Source: Candidatus Gallimonas merdae (GTDB lineage Bacteria > Bacillota > Clostridia > Christensenellales > Borkfalkiaceae). From it: 40,055 nucleotides of DNA. Where the stretch lies: the NCBI GenBank assembly GCA_904419525.1, contig CAJFRT010000017.1:1-40055 (forward strand), read 5' to 3'. A model generated the notes under the pieces. The model was not told the DNA's origin and did not search any database. It saw only the letters and a list, made by a program, of their open reading frames with translations. The translations under genes were made by a program, and so were the position numbers. Below, piece after piece: positions 32,256 through 40,055 of this stretch (its first letter is position 1; every line of letters starts with the position of its first letter).

Positions 32256-33626
32256 GTGATTAAAAAAGGTATGCGGGTTTTGCAGACAGGCGTCGCCTTG
32301 CTTGTCTTTTCAGGCATGGTTCTGATGTCCGGCTGTTCGGAACCGGATGAACAGAGAGATGATCCGTCCGATCAGACCGATATTCCCGACGTAACGGTGG
32401 AGCATGTGACGGAAACTGCTCCGCAGGACGGGCTCGCGCTCTCCGCGCTTTCCAACGGAGAGAATGCGGAATCCATCTGGAAGATCGCCCTGAACGAAAG
32501 TGCCGCTGAAGTCAGCGTGTGGGTGAAGGATGTGTCCGTCGTATGCGGGGAGACGGAACGGCAGAGCGACGGCGTATGTCTCTACCTTTCCAAGGCTTCC
32601 GGGACATGGGGTTATACGGTGGGGAGCAGTTCCCGCATATTTGCGTTCCCCGACGGACGGATAACCGGCTATCAGGCAAAAGACGGGCAGACTATGGAGT
32701 CCATGGATTTCGGCGCCTCTGCCAGGGTCTACAGCTGGGCGGAACAGGGAGACGTCGCCTGCGGCTATAAAGTCGTCTTTACGGTGCCGTATTCTTCGAT
32801 CGGCGCGGATAAGGACAGTCTGGCGATCGCGCCCACGCTGCATAATGTTTCCTTCCCTTCGTTCGACGCGACGGTTCGCGCGTACTCGCTGACAGATTAC
32901 GGGACTGATCTTTTCAATCAGAATACCTGGCCCGTGGCGCAGGCGGACGGAAGTCTGCGGCTGAATACGGAACCCTATCCCACGGGGGAATTTTCCTATA
33001 AGTCGAGCGTAAACGGAACGGAAAATTCGTACTGGGATCTGTCGGAGGATTATCTTTCGTCCGACAGTCGTTATCCGGAGAGGCGGGTGGAACTGACCGA
33101 CACGCTGGGGAACGGCAACTATAATATCCTGAATTTTTACCGGACCAACGGCCGGCTGTTCTATTGTGAATCGGTGTTTACGCTGCCGGAAGACCCTGTC
33201 CATATGTTCGACCCTGCGCCGAAGTTCGGGTTTCGTCTGCTGGACAGCAATTCCAACGGCCTCTATTTCTACATTGATGCATTGGTGAGCAGCTTTACGG
33301 GGGATATCGTCGGAACGAGCGCGGGATATTGCCCGGTGACCAACGGGGCGCTCGATTGGAGCAGAGCTTCCTCCAAGAATGTCGGATATTCTGCGGAAAA
33401 ACCTGTTCAGCTCGCTCTTTTCCGCCATGACGGAGTGGTAAAGCTGATCGTGAACGACGAGGTGATTTTCAGCTTCGACGACGCCGGGATCGATGCAACG
33501 GCCGCTATCATGCCGTCCGTTTTCTCGTTCAATCTCGGCCTCATCCTGACGGATTATTGTTCCACAACGGATGAGTCGGATCCGATGATCCGGAAGTATC
33601 TGGACAACGATGCCGGGATCAATTAA
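32256..33626 (+). CDS. CBM9-like plus lectin-fold surface lipoprotein, operon C
   Basis: A 456-residue lipoprotein (signal ending LMSGC). After an acidic linker, residues about 50-240 look like a CBM9/DOMON-type beta domain (WKIALNESAAEVSVWVKD, then VVFTVPYSSIG). Residues about 260-450 look like a lectin-fold domain (FGFRLLDSNSNGLYFYID, LIVNDEVIFSF). The same domain order and size occur in the lipoprotein at 7412. No catalytic motif is seen. The start is GTG at 32256 with AAGGAGG at 32244-32250; the preceding 15 bases are identical to those before the operon B start at 19606. It is followed by the GH89 gene after 18 bases, so it probably binds the same glycan. Confidence 0.75.
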   Translation: MIKKGMRVLQTGVALLVFSGMVLMSGCSEPDEQRDDPSDQTDIPDVTVEHVTETAPQDGLALSALSNGENAESIWKIALNESAAEVSVWVKDVSVVCGETERQSDGVCLYLSKASGTWGYTVGSSSRIFAFPDGRITGYQAKDGQTMESMDFGASARVYSWAEQGDVACGYKVVFTVPYSSIGADKDSLAIAPTLHNVSFPSFDATVRAYSLTDYGTDLFNQNTWPVAQADGSLRLNTEPYPTGEFSYKSSVNGTENSYWDLSEDYLSSDSRYPERRVELTDTLGNGNYNILNFYRTNGRLFYCESVFTLPEDPVHMFDPAPKFGFRLLDSNSNGLYFYIDALVSSFTGDIVGTSAGYCPVTNGALDWSRASSKNVGYSAEKPVQLALFRHDGVVKLIVNDEVIFSFDDAGIDATAAIMPSVFSFNLGLILTDYCSTTDESDPMIRKYLDNDAGIN

Positions 33627-33644
33627 AGGAGGAAAGGGGAAGCC

Positions 33645-36600
33645 ATGAACGCTGCAAACCGGAAACGTACGCGCAAAATTCTGCTGATCGTACTTGTATT
33701 TTTGTTTATTTTTTCAGTGACATTCGCCCTCGGGGGAGTCTCCCGGAATGCGTATGCCGCGAGCGCGGGAAATATTGCGCTCAACAAGCCTGTTTCATCG
33801 ACGGGCCGCAGCGGTGAAGATACGATCACTGACGGCCGGATGGACGGCTATTGGGAGGCGGAACCCTATCCCGCCATGTATGAAATCGATCTGGAAGCGG
33901 TGTATGACGTCACATCTGTCAGGGTCTATCCCTTTTCGGATGGCGGACGGTACTACCATTACTCCATCTATTACAGCCCGAACGGCAGGGACTATTCGCT
34001 GTTTGCGCAGAAGAGCGATTCTTCTCCCGAAACTTCGGACGGAACGGCGTACGACGCTCCCGGAGGCAGTGTCGTCGCAAGGTATATCCGGGTGGAGATG
34101 ACGTACAACATCTCGAACACGGCAGTTCATATGCGGGAGACGGAGGTATTCGGGACTCTGAATGAGACGTATACGGACGAAATTCCGCAGACCGATCCGA
34201 ACGACCCGCAGAATGTGGCGTACGGAAAGAAGACATACAGCAACTTTACGGGCATGGCTTCCGCGGTACTGACGGACGGCAGCCTGACGTCTGTGTGGAT
34301 GACGCGGTATGCGCCGATGTATGCCGACATCGACCTTGGGGAGAACTATCTGATCAGCGACATCGTGCTGTTCTTCCCGGAGGGCGAAGGATACTTCAAT
34401 TATACGGTGTACGGCAGCTGCGACGGGGATCGGTATGAGCGCATTTACCGGAAAAACAACAGCGATATGCCCGCCGCGGATGGGGATGTGATCGACGCGG
34501 GGGACAGCGAGTATCGCTTTATCCGTGTGTACATGCAGTATCAGTACGGGTGCAACAATGTCTGCCTGTCCGAGGTCCGCGTTCACGGGACGGCCACGGG
34601 CGAGAACACGGGGGAACTCCGTGACGGCGGCATCGAGGAAATTCTCGACGTTCAGCCCTTTGAACAGACGGAGTATGCAAAACCCATTACGCAGGATGAA
34701 ACGATCGCAAACGTCTACGGGATCATCGAGCGGAATGTCGGAAAGTTGTATTGCGGCTGGTTTGAATTCGAACTGGCGGAGTCGGAAAACGGGAACGATT
34801 ATTTTGAATTGTCCGATGCGGCAAACGGAAAGATCCACATCAAGGCCAACAGCGGCGTTACGCTTGCGTCGGGCGTGAACTACTATTTCAAGCATTTCGC
34901 CAACGTCAACATCACGGAACAGGCAGATCAGACGCTGATGCCGACTTCGATCGTGCGTGTGGGCAGCAAGATCTACCGGGAGACACCCTATTCGGTGCGG
35001 TATGCGTTCAACTACTGCACGATGGACTATTCGTTTGCCTTCTATGATGAAGAGGACTGGCAGAAAGAGTATGACTGGCTTGCGCTCAACGGGGTGACGC
35101 TTGTCCTCGATCTGACGGGACAGGAAGCGGTCTGGATCAGCTTTCTGATGAATTTCGGCTATTCCTATGACGAGGCCAAGGCATGGCTGTGCGGACCTGC
35201 CTACTATGCATGGCAGTTCATGGACAACATGGAGATCTATGGCGGCGGCGTTCCGGACGGCTGGGTCAGGGAGCGGCTGGAATCGGCGCGCTGCATGCAG
35301 CGGTGGAGGCTGTCTCTGGGAATGCAGACGTGCCTGCAAGGTTATGCCGGCATTGTGCCCAAGAATTTTTCCGATTACAGTCCGGATACGCCCATTCTCG
35401 ATCAGGGGACGTGGTGCGGACAGGACCGCCCCGATATGGTGCGCACCGACGGGGCCGAATACGATGAATTCAGCCGGCTGTTTTATGAGGCGCAGGAGTG
35501 GGCGTTCGGCGCAACGAGCGACTACTATGCGGTCGATCCTTTCCATGAGGGCGGGATCCGTCCCTCCGACCTGAGCGATAAAGTCATTGCGGAACAGGTG
35601 CTCGAATCGCTTCTGGAATACGATGCGGACGGCGTGTGGGTCATTCAGGCATGGCACAGCAATCCGAGCAACGATCTTTTGCACGGGCTCGGCGAAAATA
35701 AGGACGATCACGCTCTGATCCTGGATCTCTGCGCGGTCGAAGCGCCGAAATGGAACCGCACCAAGTACGGGGAAGACGGCGAAGGCGGAATGGTGATCGA
35801 TGAGATCGAATTCAATTCAACGCCCTGGGTGTGGTGCTCGCTGGAAAATTACGGCGGCAATCCTTCCATGGACGGCGAATTGCAGAACATGATCGATCAG
35901 CTGACGCTTGCACGCGAGAGTGCGCACTATCTGCGCGGCATCGGCATGATCTCGGAGGCGTCGCTGGATAATCCTGCTGTCTACAATATGCTGTTTGACA
36001 TGGCTTGGGAATCTTTTACGGCGGAGGAGTGGCTGGAAAGCTATGTGACCGCCCGCTATGGCAGATATTCGGAAGGCGCGCAGGAGGCCTGGAAAATCCT
36101 GAACGATACCGTCTATTCCAAACCGGGCTGGTATCGCACATCGCCGCAGGTGATGACCCTGATGCCGGAAACTGCCGCCAAGCAGGAGGTTCCTTACGAC
36201 AACGCGCAGCTGCAGAAAGCGCTCTGCCTGCTGCTTGAAGATTTCGACGTGCTGTGCGTGAGTGAAGGCTATCGCTACGACCTTGTGGAGCTGATGCGGC
36301 AGATTGTCAACAATTACTCGGTGGAAGTGTTCAACGACATGCTGACCGCCTATGAAACCCTCTCTGTCGGACAGTTCAAAAATCTGAAAACCCGGTTTTT
36401 GAGCACGTTTGATCTGATGGACGCGGTGCTCGGGTGCCGTCCCGAATGGCTTGCCGGAGAATGGATCGGCAAAGCACAGGATTGGGGTGAGGCGATCGGC
36501 AATGATTTTGCAGCAGATATGTTCGCCGAAAATGCCATGACGCTGATTACATCGTGGGCGGATCTGATGACGATGCGGGCGATCACGGATTATGCGCAGC

Positions 36601-37223
36601 GGACCTATCAGGGGATGCTGATCGACGTCTACAAATCGCGCTGGGAAGTGTATCTCGATAAACTTGAAAACAACCTTGAAACGGGGGCCGATGTCGTCGG
36701 ACTGAGCACGGACGATTATTACCATCTCTACCGGCAGTGGGTCATGAGCGGAAAGGAATATACGCGCGAGGCCGATGAAGGGTATGAGCATCTCTGGAAC
36801 ATTGCGGAGCGGGTGCTGACGGAGACGGAGTCTGAAACGGCCGCCAGGGCGAATTCCCACGGCAACGTGCTCCTCGAAGAGCTGATCGCGCGCGCAGAAC
36901 TGGCCGACAGGACGCTGTATTCCGAGGAACAGCTTGCCCGCCTCGACGCCGCGGTGGCGCAGGCAAGGGAGCTGGCCGGAAAGACGCTTACCCGTTCGGA
37001 ATACCTTGCGGCCGTAGAAAGTCTGCACGGAGCGATCACGGCGGAAATTGCGAATTCGTCCGAGGAAGCTACGGTTGTGCCTCCCGGACAGGACGATCCC
37101 GCCCCGTCCGCACCTTCGGGAAACAATGGTCTTGTGATCGGGCTGAGCGTCGGGGGCGCCGTTCTGGTGCTTGCAGCGGTCGGGATCATTCTTGTGATCG
37201 TGCGCAGGAAAAAGAAAAACTGA
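33645..37223 (+). CDS. Membrane-anchored alpha-N-acetylglucosaminidase, GH89, with tandem CBM32-like domains
   Basis: An 1192-residue exported enzyme. After a signal peptide come two F5/8 type C (CBM32-like) domains (about 40-170 and 185-320), a NAGLU N-terminal domain (about 350-435), the catalytic barrel (about 445-780; NYCTMDYSFAFYDEEDWQKE, DLTGQEAVW, GPAYYAWQ) and an alpha-helical C-terminal domain. Candidate acid/base is Glu635 (VDPFHEGG) and nucleophile Glu771 (GMISEAS), by alignment from memory to human NAGLU Glu316 and Glu446. Residues about 1065-1135 form a FIVAR-like helical module, then a Pro-rich linker, one membrane segment and VRRKKKN. GH89 removes terminal alpha-linked GlcNAc from host glycans (heparan sulfate ends, GlcNAc-alpha-1,4-Gal of gastric mucin). 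It acts outside the cell. It lies between two binding lipoprotein genes. Confidence 0.93.
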   Translation: MNAANRKRTRKILLIVLVFLFIFSVTFALGGVSRNAYAASAGNIALNKPVSSTGRSGEDTITDGRMDGYWEAEPYPAMYEIDLEAVYDVTSVRVYPFSDGGRYYHYSIYYSPNGRDYSLFAQKSDSSPETSDGTAYDAPGGSVVARYIRVEMTYNISNTAVHMRETEVFGTLNETYTDEIPQTDPNDPQNVAYGKKTYSNFTGMASAVLTDGSLTSVWMTRYAPMYADIDLGENYLISDIVLFFPEGEGYFNYTVYGSCDGDRYERIYRKNNSDMPAADGDVIDAGDSEYRFIRVYMQYQYGCNNVCLSEVRVHGTATGENTGELRDGGIEEILDVQPFEQTEYAKPITQDETIANVYGIIERNVGKLYCGWFEFELAESENGNDYFELSDAANGKIHIKANSGVTLASGVNYYFKHFANVNITEQADQTLMPTSIVRVGSKIYRETPYSVRYAFNYCTMDYSFAFYDEEDWQKEYDWLALNGVTLVLDLTGQEAVWISFLMNFGYSYDEAKAWLCGPAYYAWQFMDNMEIYGGGVPDGWVRERLESARCMQRWRLSLGMQTCLQGYAGIVPKNFSDYSPDTPILDQGTWCGQDRPDMVRTDGAEYDEFSRLFYEAQEWAFGATSDYYAVDPFHEGGIRPSDLSDKVIAEQVLESLLEYDADGVWVIQAWHSNPSNDLLHGLGENKDDHALILDLCAVEAPKWNRTKYGEDGEGGMVIDEIEFNSTPWVWCSLENYGGNPSMDGELQNMIDQLTLARESAHYLRGIGMISEASLDNPAVYNMLFDMAWESFTAEEWLESYVTARYGRYSEGAQEAWKILNDTVYSKPGWYRTSPQVMTLMPETAAKQEVPYDNAQLQKALCLLLEDFDVLCVSEGYRYDLVELMRQIVNNYSVEVFNDMLTAYETLSVGQFKNLKTRFLSTFDLMDAVLGCRPEWLAGEWIGKAQDWGEAIGNDFAADMFAENAMTLITSWADLMTMRAITDYAQRTYQGMLIDVYKSRWEVYLDKLENNLETGADVVGLSTDDYYHLYRQWVMSGKEYTREADEGYEHLWNIAERVLTETESETAARANSHGNVLLEELIARAELADRTLYSEEQLARLDAAVAQARELAGKTLTRSEYLAAVESLHGAITAEIANSSEEATVVPPGQDDPAPSAPSGNNGLVIGLSVGGAVLVLAAVGIILVIVRRKKKN

Positions 37224-37253
37224 GCCGGCGTCGCTGCATAAGCGGGAGGAAAA

Positions 37254-39869
37254 ATGATGAAAAGAAAGAGATCTGTTTTGCTGTTGGTGCTGATCGCGGT
37301 CTGCATGCTTGCATTTTCGGCCTGTACCCCGGAGGACCCTGCAGACAACGCAGAAAAGACGATAAGTTATACAGTGGAAACCTATCGCCAGAATGAGGAC
37401 CTCACCTATGATAAGACGGGCAGCGAGACCTTTTCGGCGGAGCCCGGAAGCGTCGTGGAGGCCGAATATGAGCCGGCCGAAGAGGGATATTATGTCGATA
37501 CGGAATTGAGCGTTCTTTCCGCCACGCTGACGGAGGAAACTGTGCTCAGTGTGTATTATTCCCTGAACCATGCGCGCGTCAGCGTCGAGCGCGTCAACGG
37601 CGATCTTACGGGATACCGCGTGTACGGCAACGGCACCGTTGCCGACAGCGAAGGGGAAAGGGTGGAGGACTTTGAAGCGCTTTTCACCCTCACGGCGGAC
37701 GAACCGGGAAAGTACTATTTCTGGGATATCGACGGAACCAAAGCAAAGCGTGCTCTGACCGCGGAAGATTTCCGGGGGTTGGAGGACGGGACGTCCATCG
37801 TGGAAAAGTACAGCCGGGATACCCTCTTCAATACGGCGAAATTCAATAATGCCGTTCGCTTGAACGGCGACGGGACGTATACCGTCACGCCGACCGATCA
37901 ATGGAGCACGGATACTGCGGCATATCTGTTCTTTACGGAGTCGTCGGATACGCTTTACGCCAAGGTCAAAATCACGGCCGCGGCGGATCAGGCGGACATC
38001 TCCGCGGGATTCGTTCTGGTCGATTCCGGGAATATGGACAAAAATGCACAGTTCTATCTCGGATGCAGCGGCGGGGACAGGATCCTTTGGCAAAACAATT
38101 CCTTCAACTGGGGAGACGGTACGAACAGAAGAGTGTATCAGGATTCGGCGGCGGCCGTGGCGCCGCGTGAAAACGTGTTTGAAGTCGCCGTATCGGACGG
38201 CATCATCCGGTTCTGGCTGAACGGCAGATATTTTTGCGAGGAAGAACTTTCGGCTCTGACCGGACCTGGCAATGTGGCGGGCATGTTTTCCGGGACGCAG
38301 TCCTTCGACCTCGGGATCGCACAGTGGCGGTTCAATAAGCCGGAAACCGTATTCAGCGAAGTCGAATTCCTCTATGGCGATGCGGCGGCGCAGAAGATCG
38401 TATCCCGTATGCTGACGCTGGACAAGAGCGAAACGGTCATCGACGTCAGCGATCCTTCCAGCATGCAGCTGTTGGCGCAGACGGCAGAGGGCATGGGCCC
38501 GGTCACGTGGACGAGCAGCGACGAGAGCATCGTGAAAGTGTCGGACGGCGCTCTTACGCCTGTTGGCGGCGGCGTCGCCACGGTTACGGCGGAGGCGACG
38601 ATGGACGGAAGGACGTATACGGCATCGTGTACCGTCACGGTGGATCTTTGGACGGTCTCCTTTGTCGCACAAAACGAGACGGTCAAAACGATCTCCGTTT
38701 TCAACGGCGGCAGTGTGAACAGCGCGGATATCCCGGAGATCCGGTTCGGCGATCCGTATATCTATGCGGAATGGGATAAGACCGCGGAGGATCTGCGATC
38801 GATCCGATCGGACGTCACGGCAACGGCAATTTACTACGCCTATCAATATGAAGTGACCTATTACCGCCAGAACGCAAAGACGGGCGAATATCAGTCCTAT
38901 GATCAGACAACGCACTATGCGCAGAATGCCGACATCGATATTGCCCCGCAGTCTTACGGCAATTATCGGGTGAACGACGAAAGATCCGTCCTTCACGGGA
39001 CGGCGGCCCCGGGCGAGACATTGCAGCTCTCCGTGTATTACGATCTGGTCGTCAGATCTGTCGAGGTATCGGTGGAACTTGGCAGCGAGCAGAAAATCTA
39101 TACGGCGTATTACGGGCTCGGGCTCTATGACGGCGAAAACAAGGTGGATGATTACAGTATCTTCCGTCAGGAAGGCTATGTGTGGGAGGTCAACGGAAAG
39201 CTCAACAAAGCAGACCTGAACGAAGCATATTTCAGCGATCTCACGGAGGAACTCACCATCGTGCGGCATGCCGGTTCCGTGGAATTCGGTTCGGATATGA
39301 GGGGCGCGACAGTCAACGATGACGGTTCTGTCGATACGGTTTCAAGCGGCTGGACGGGCGCACATGCTTATTTCACGGGCAGCGGCACAAGTTTCTATGT
39401 ACAGACGACTCTGCGTTCCCGGGAACAGATGAACGGCGGGGAAGCGGATCAGGATATCTCTGCCGGCTTCACCGTGCGTGGGTCGGACGGCAGCAGCTTC
39501 CAGATCTATCTTTCGTTTGCCTATAACAGCATCAGGATCAATTACGGGCATCTGTGGAGCGGCGGTGACGGGGAATTCGGTGACGCATCGGCGGGTTCAT
39601 GGATCGTAAGCACGCCGATCCCGTCAGAGAACTTTGTCAGCGGAAAGGGCGCGGTCGTGGGTCTTTCTTATGACGAGGGGATGTTCCGTCTCTATGTCGA
39701 CGGGCAGATGATCTTTGAGTTCAGCGCATCCGATTTGAATTTTGTCCAGGGTTCGGTCAGCATGGGAACGGGGTGGTCCGTCGGCTTGTCCAGCTGGGAC
39801 ACACACAAGGCAAATTTCAGCGATTTTTATGTCGTTTACGAAAAAGATACCGTTCTTCCCGTGGAATAA
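37254..39869 (+). CDS. Ig-like/InlB-repeat/lectin surface lipoprotein, operon C
   Basis: An 871-residue lipoprotein (signal ending FSAC). Modules: MucBP-like repeat (about 38-105), lectin-fold domain (about 220-370), Big_2-type Ig domain (about 383-465; VTWTSSDESIVKVSDG), InlB-type repeat (about 468-525), second MucBP-like repeat (about 530-600) and second lectin-fold domain (about 695-860). It lines up along its length with the protein at 8801 but lacks that protein's first Ig and InlB modules. The last domain is nearly identical in stretches (TGSGTSFY, GFTVRGSDGSS, SMGTGWSVGL). No enzyme motif is visible. Either ATG at 37254 or the next one at 37257 is used; GGGAGG at 37244-37249 gives better spacing to 37257. 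Last gene of operon C. Confidence 0.8.
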   Translation: MMKRKRSVLLLVLIAVCMLAFSACTPEDPADNAEKTISYTVETYRQNEDLTYDKTGSETFSAEPGSVVEAEYEPAEEGYYVDTELSVLSATLTEETVLSVYYSLNHARVSVERVNGDLTGYRVYGNGTVADSEGERVEDFEALFTLTADEPGKYYFWDIDGTKAKRALTAEDFRGLEDGTSIVEKYSRDTLFNTAKFNNAVRLNGDGTYTVTPTDQWSTDTAAYLFFTESSDTLYAKVKITAAADQADISAGFVLVDSGNMDKNAQFYLGCSGGDRILWQNNSFNWGDGTNRRVYQDSAAAVAPRENVFEVAVSDGIIRFWLNGRYFCEEELSALTGPGNVAGMFSGTQSFDLGIAQWRFNKPETVFSEVEFLYGDAAAQKIVSRMLTLDKSETVIDVSDPSSMQLLAQTAEGMGPVTWTSSDESIVKVSDGALTPVGGGVATVTAEATMDGRTYTASCTVTVDLWTVSFVAQNETVKTISVFNGGSVNSADIPEIRFGDPYIYAEWDKTAEDLRSIRSDVTATAIYYAYQYEVTYYRQNAKTGEYQSYDQTTHYAQNADIDIAPQSYGNYRVNDERSVLHGTAAPGETLQLSVYYDLVVRSVEVSVELGSEQKIYTAYYGLGLYDGENKVDDYSIFRQEGYVWEVNGKLNKADLNEAYFSDLTEELTIVRHAGSVEFGSDMRGATVNDDGSVDTVSSGWTGAHAYFTGSGTSFYVQTTLRSREQMNGGEADQDISAGFTVRGSDGSSFQIYLSFAYNSIRINYGHLWSGGDGEFGDASAGSWIVSTPIPSENFVSGKGAVVGLSYDEGMFRLYVDGQMIFEFSASDLNFVQGSVSMGTGWSVGLSSWDTHKANFSDFYVVYEKDTVLPVE

Positions 39870-39914
39870 ACTTTCGGAATGGATGATTACGGGCCCGGGA
39901 CCTGTATTCGGATG

Positions 39915-39954
39915 AATGAGCGGCGCATCACATGATGCGCCGCTCATTTTTTGC
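39915..39954 (+). terminator. Strong terminator of operon C
   Basis: A perfect 16-bp stem (39915-39930 with 39933-39948) closing on a tiny CA loop, so the innermost pairs probably open. It is followed by TTTT and is one of the clearest terminators in the window. Confidence 0.92.
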
Positions 39955-40002
39955 GTTGGTGAATTATACTATTAAGTGCAACAGTGTGGAGAAAAAAAGG
40001 AG

Positions 40003-40025
40003 TTCATACAAATCTGTGGTAAAAT
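40003..40025 (+). promoter_or_regulatory. Extended -10 promoter of the next gene
   Basis: TGG-TAAAAT at 40017-40025 is an extended -10 element; no good -35 is seen. The 14-base block from 40015 to 40028 is identical to the block around the -10 of the second AraC regulator (minus strand near 19384-19397). The window ends in AAAGGA, probably the ribosome binding site of the next gene. Confidence 0.5.
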
Positions 40026-40055
40026 AGAGTTGCGAAACAAAATTTACACAAAGGA

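Noticed and set aside
35946..35990. Possible loss of the GH89 nucleophile (Glu changed to Pro in LDNPAVY)
   Set aside because: By alignment from memory to human NAGLU the Pro corresponds to Glu452, while the nucleophile Glu446 corresponds to Glu771 (GMISEAS), which is kept.
35817..39269. Long minus-strand open frame (1150 codons)
   Set aside because: Antisense to the GH89 gene and the paralogous lipoprotein gene; no start signal and a low-complexity, Arg/His-rich product.
1..40055. CRISPR arrays, tRNA, rRNA, insertion sequences
   Set aside because: I looked for regularly spaced repeats, cloverleaf-like runs, conserved rRNA blocks and transposase motifs and saw none.

Overview
The window looks like chromosomal DNA from a Gram-positive, anaerobic gut Clostridia-type bacterium. 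The reasons are Gram-positive style lipoprotein signal peptides, binding-protein-dependent sugar importers without any SusC/SusD pair, strong AAGGAGG ribosome binding sites, consensus sigma-A promoters, and C-terminal membrane anchors with a basic tail. Nearly all of it (about 1.6-39.9 kb) is one glycan-foraging region. I cannot name the species.

Layout. (1) 1-1350: an AT-rich patch with a lone tyrosine recombinase, closed by a bidirectional terminator. (2) 1.62-11.88 kb (+): operon A, with two MalF/MalG-type permeases, a large sugar-binding lipoprotein, a GH43-type lipoprotein, a CBM9-like lipoprotein and a 1026-residue Ig/InlB/lectin lipoprotein. (3) 11.98-15.08 kb: an AraC regulator (-) divergent from a cytoplasmic GH36 alpha-galactosidase (+). 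(4) 15.25-18.27 kb (+): a perfect consensus promoter driving a surface-anchored GDPD phosphodiesterase and an SGNH hydrolase. (5) 18.34-19.38 kb (-): a second AraC regulator. (6) 19.5-31.02 kb (+): operon B, with a large anchored LamG/Ig protein, a second sugar-binding lipoprotein, a beta-helix glycosidase-like lipoprotein, two LplB/YtcP-type permeases, a second GH36 enzyme and a cytoplasmic GH43. (7) 31.15-31.65 kb (-): a small unrecognised protein. (8) 32.26-39.87 kb (+): operon C, with a CBM9-like lipoprotein, a CBM32-containing GH89 alpha-N-acetylglucosaminidase anchored to the membrane, and a paralogue of the 1026-residue lipoprotein. A strong terminator and the promoter of the next gene close the window.

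How it may work together (inference). Surface lipoproteins and anchored enzymes capture and trim a complex glycan. GH89 plus CBM32 suggests host mucin-type alpha-GlcNAc caps. Two CUT1-type importers take up oligosaccharides, and the cytoplasmic GH36 and GH43 enzymes finish the degradation. Neither importer has an ATPase gene here, so a shared MsmK-type ATPase encoded elsewhere is expected. The AraC regulators are divergent from the units they probably control.

The most unusual signals are four. A run of nine G lies exactly in the -35/-10 spacer of the promoter for the 941-residue surface protein, which is a layout typical of phase-variable promoters. A two-lipoprotein module (CBM9-like plus Ig/InlB/lectin) occurs twice, next to different glycosidases. 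The GH28/GH49-like beta-helix protein has the Asp triad but lacks the usual GH28 motifs. Two surface proteins carry Cys/Gly C-terminal tails that are not LPXTG signals.
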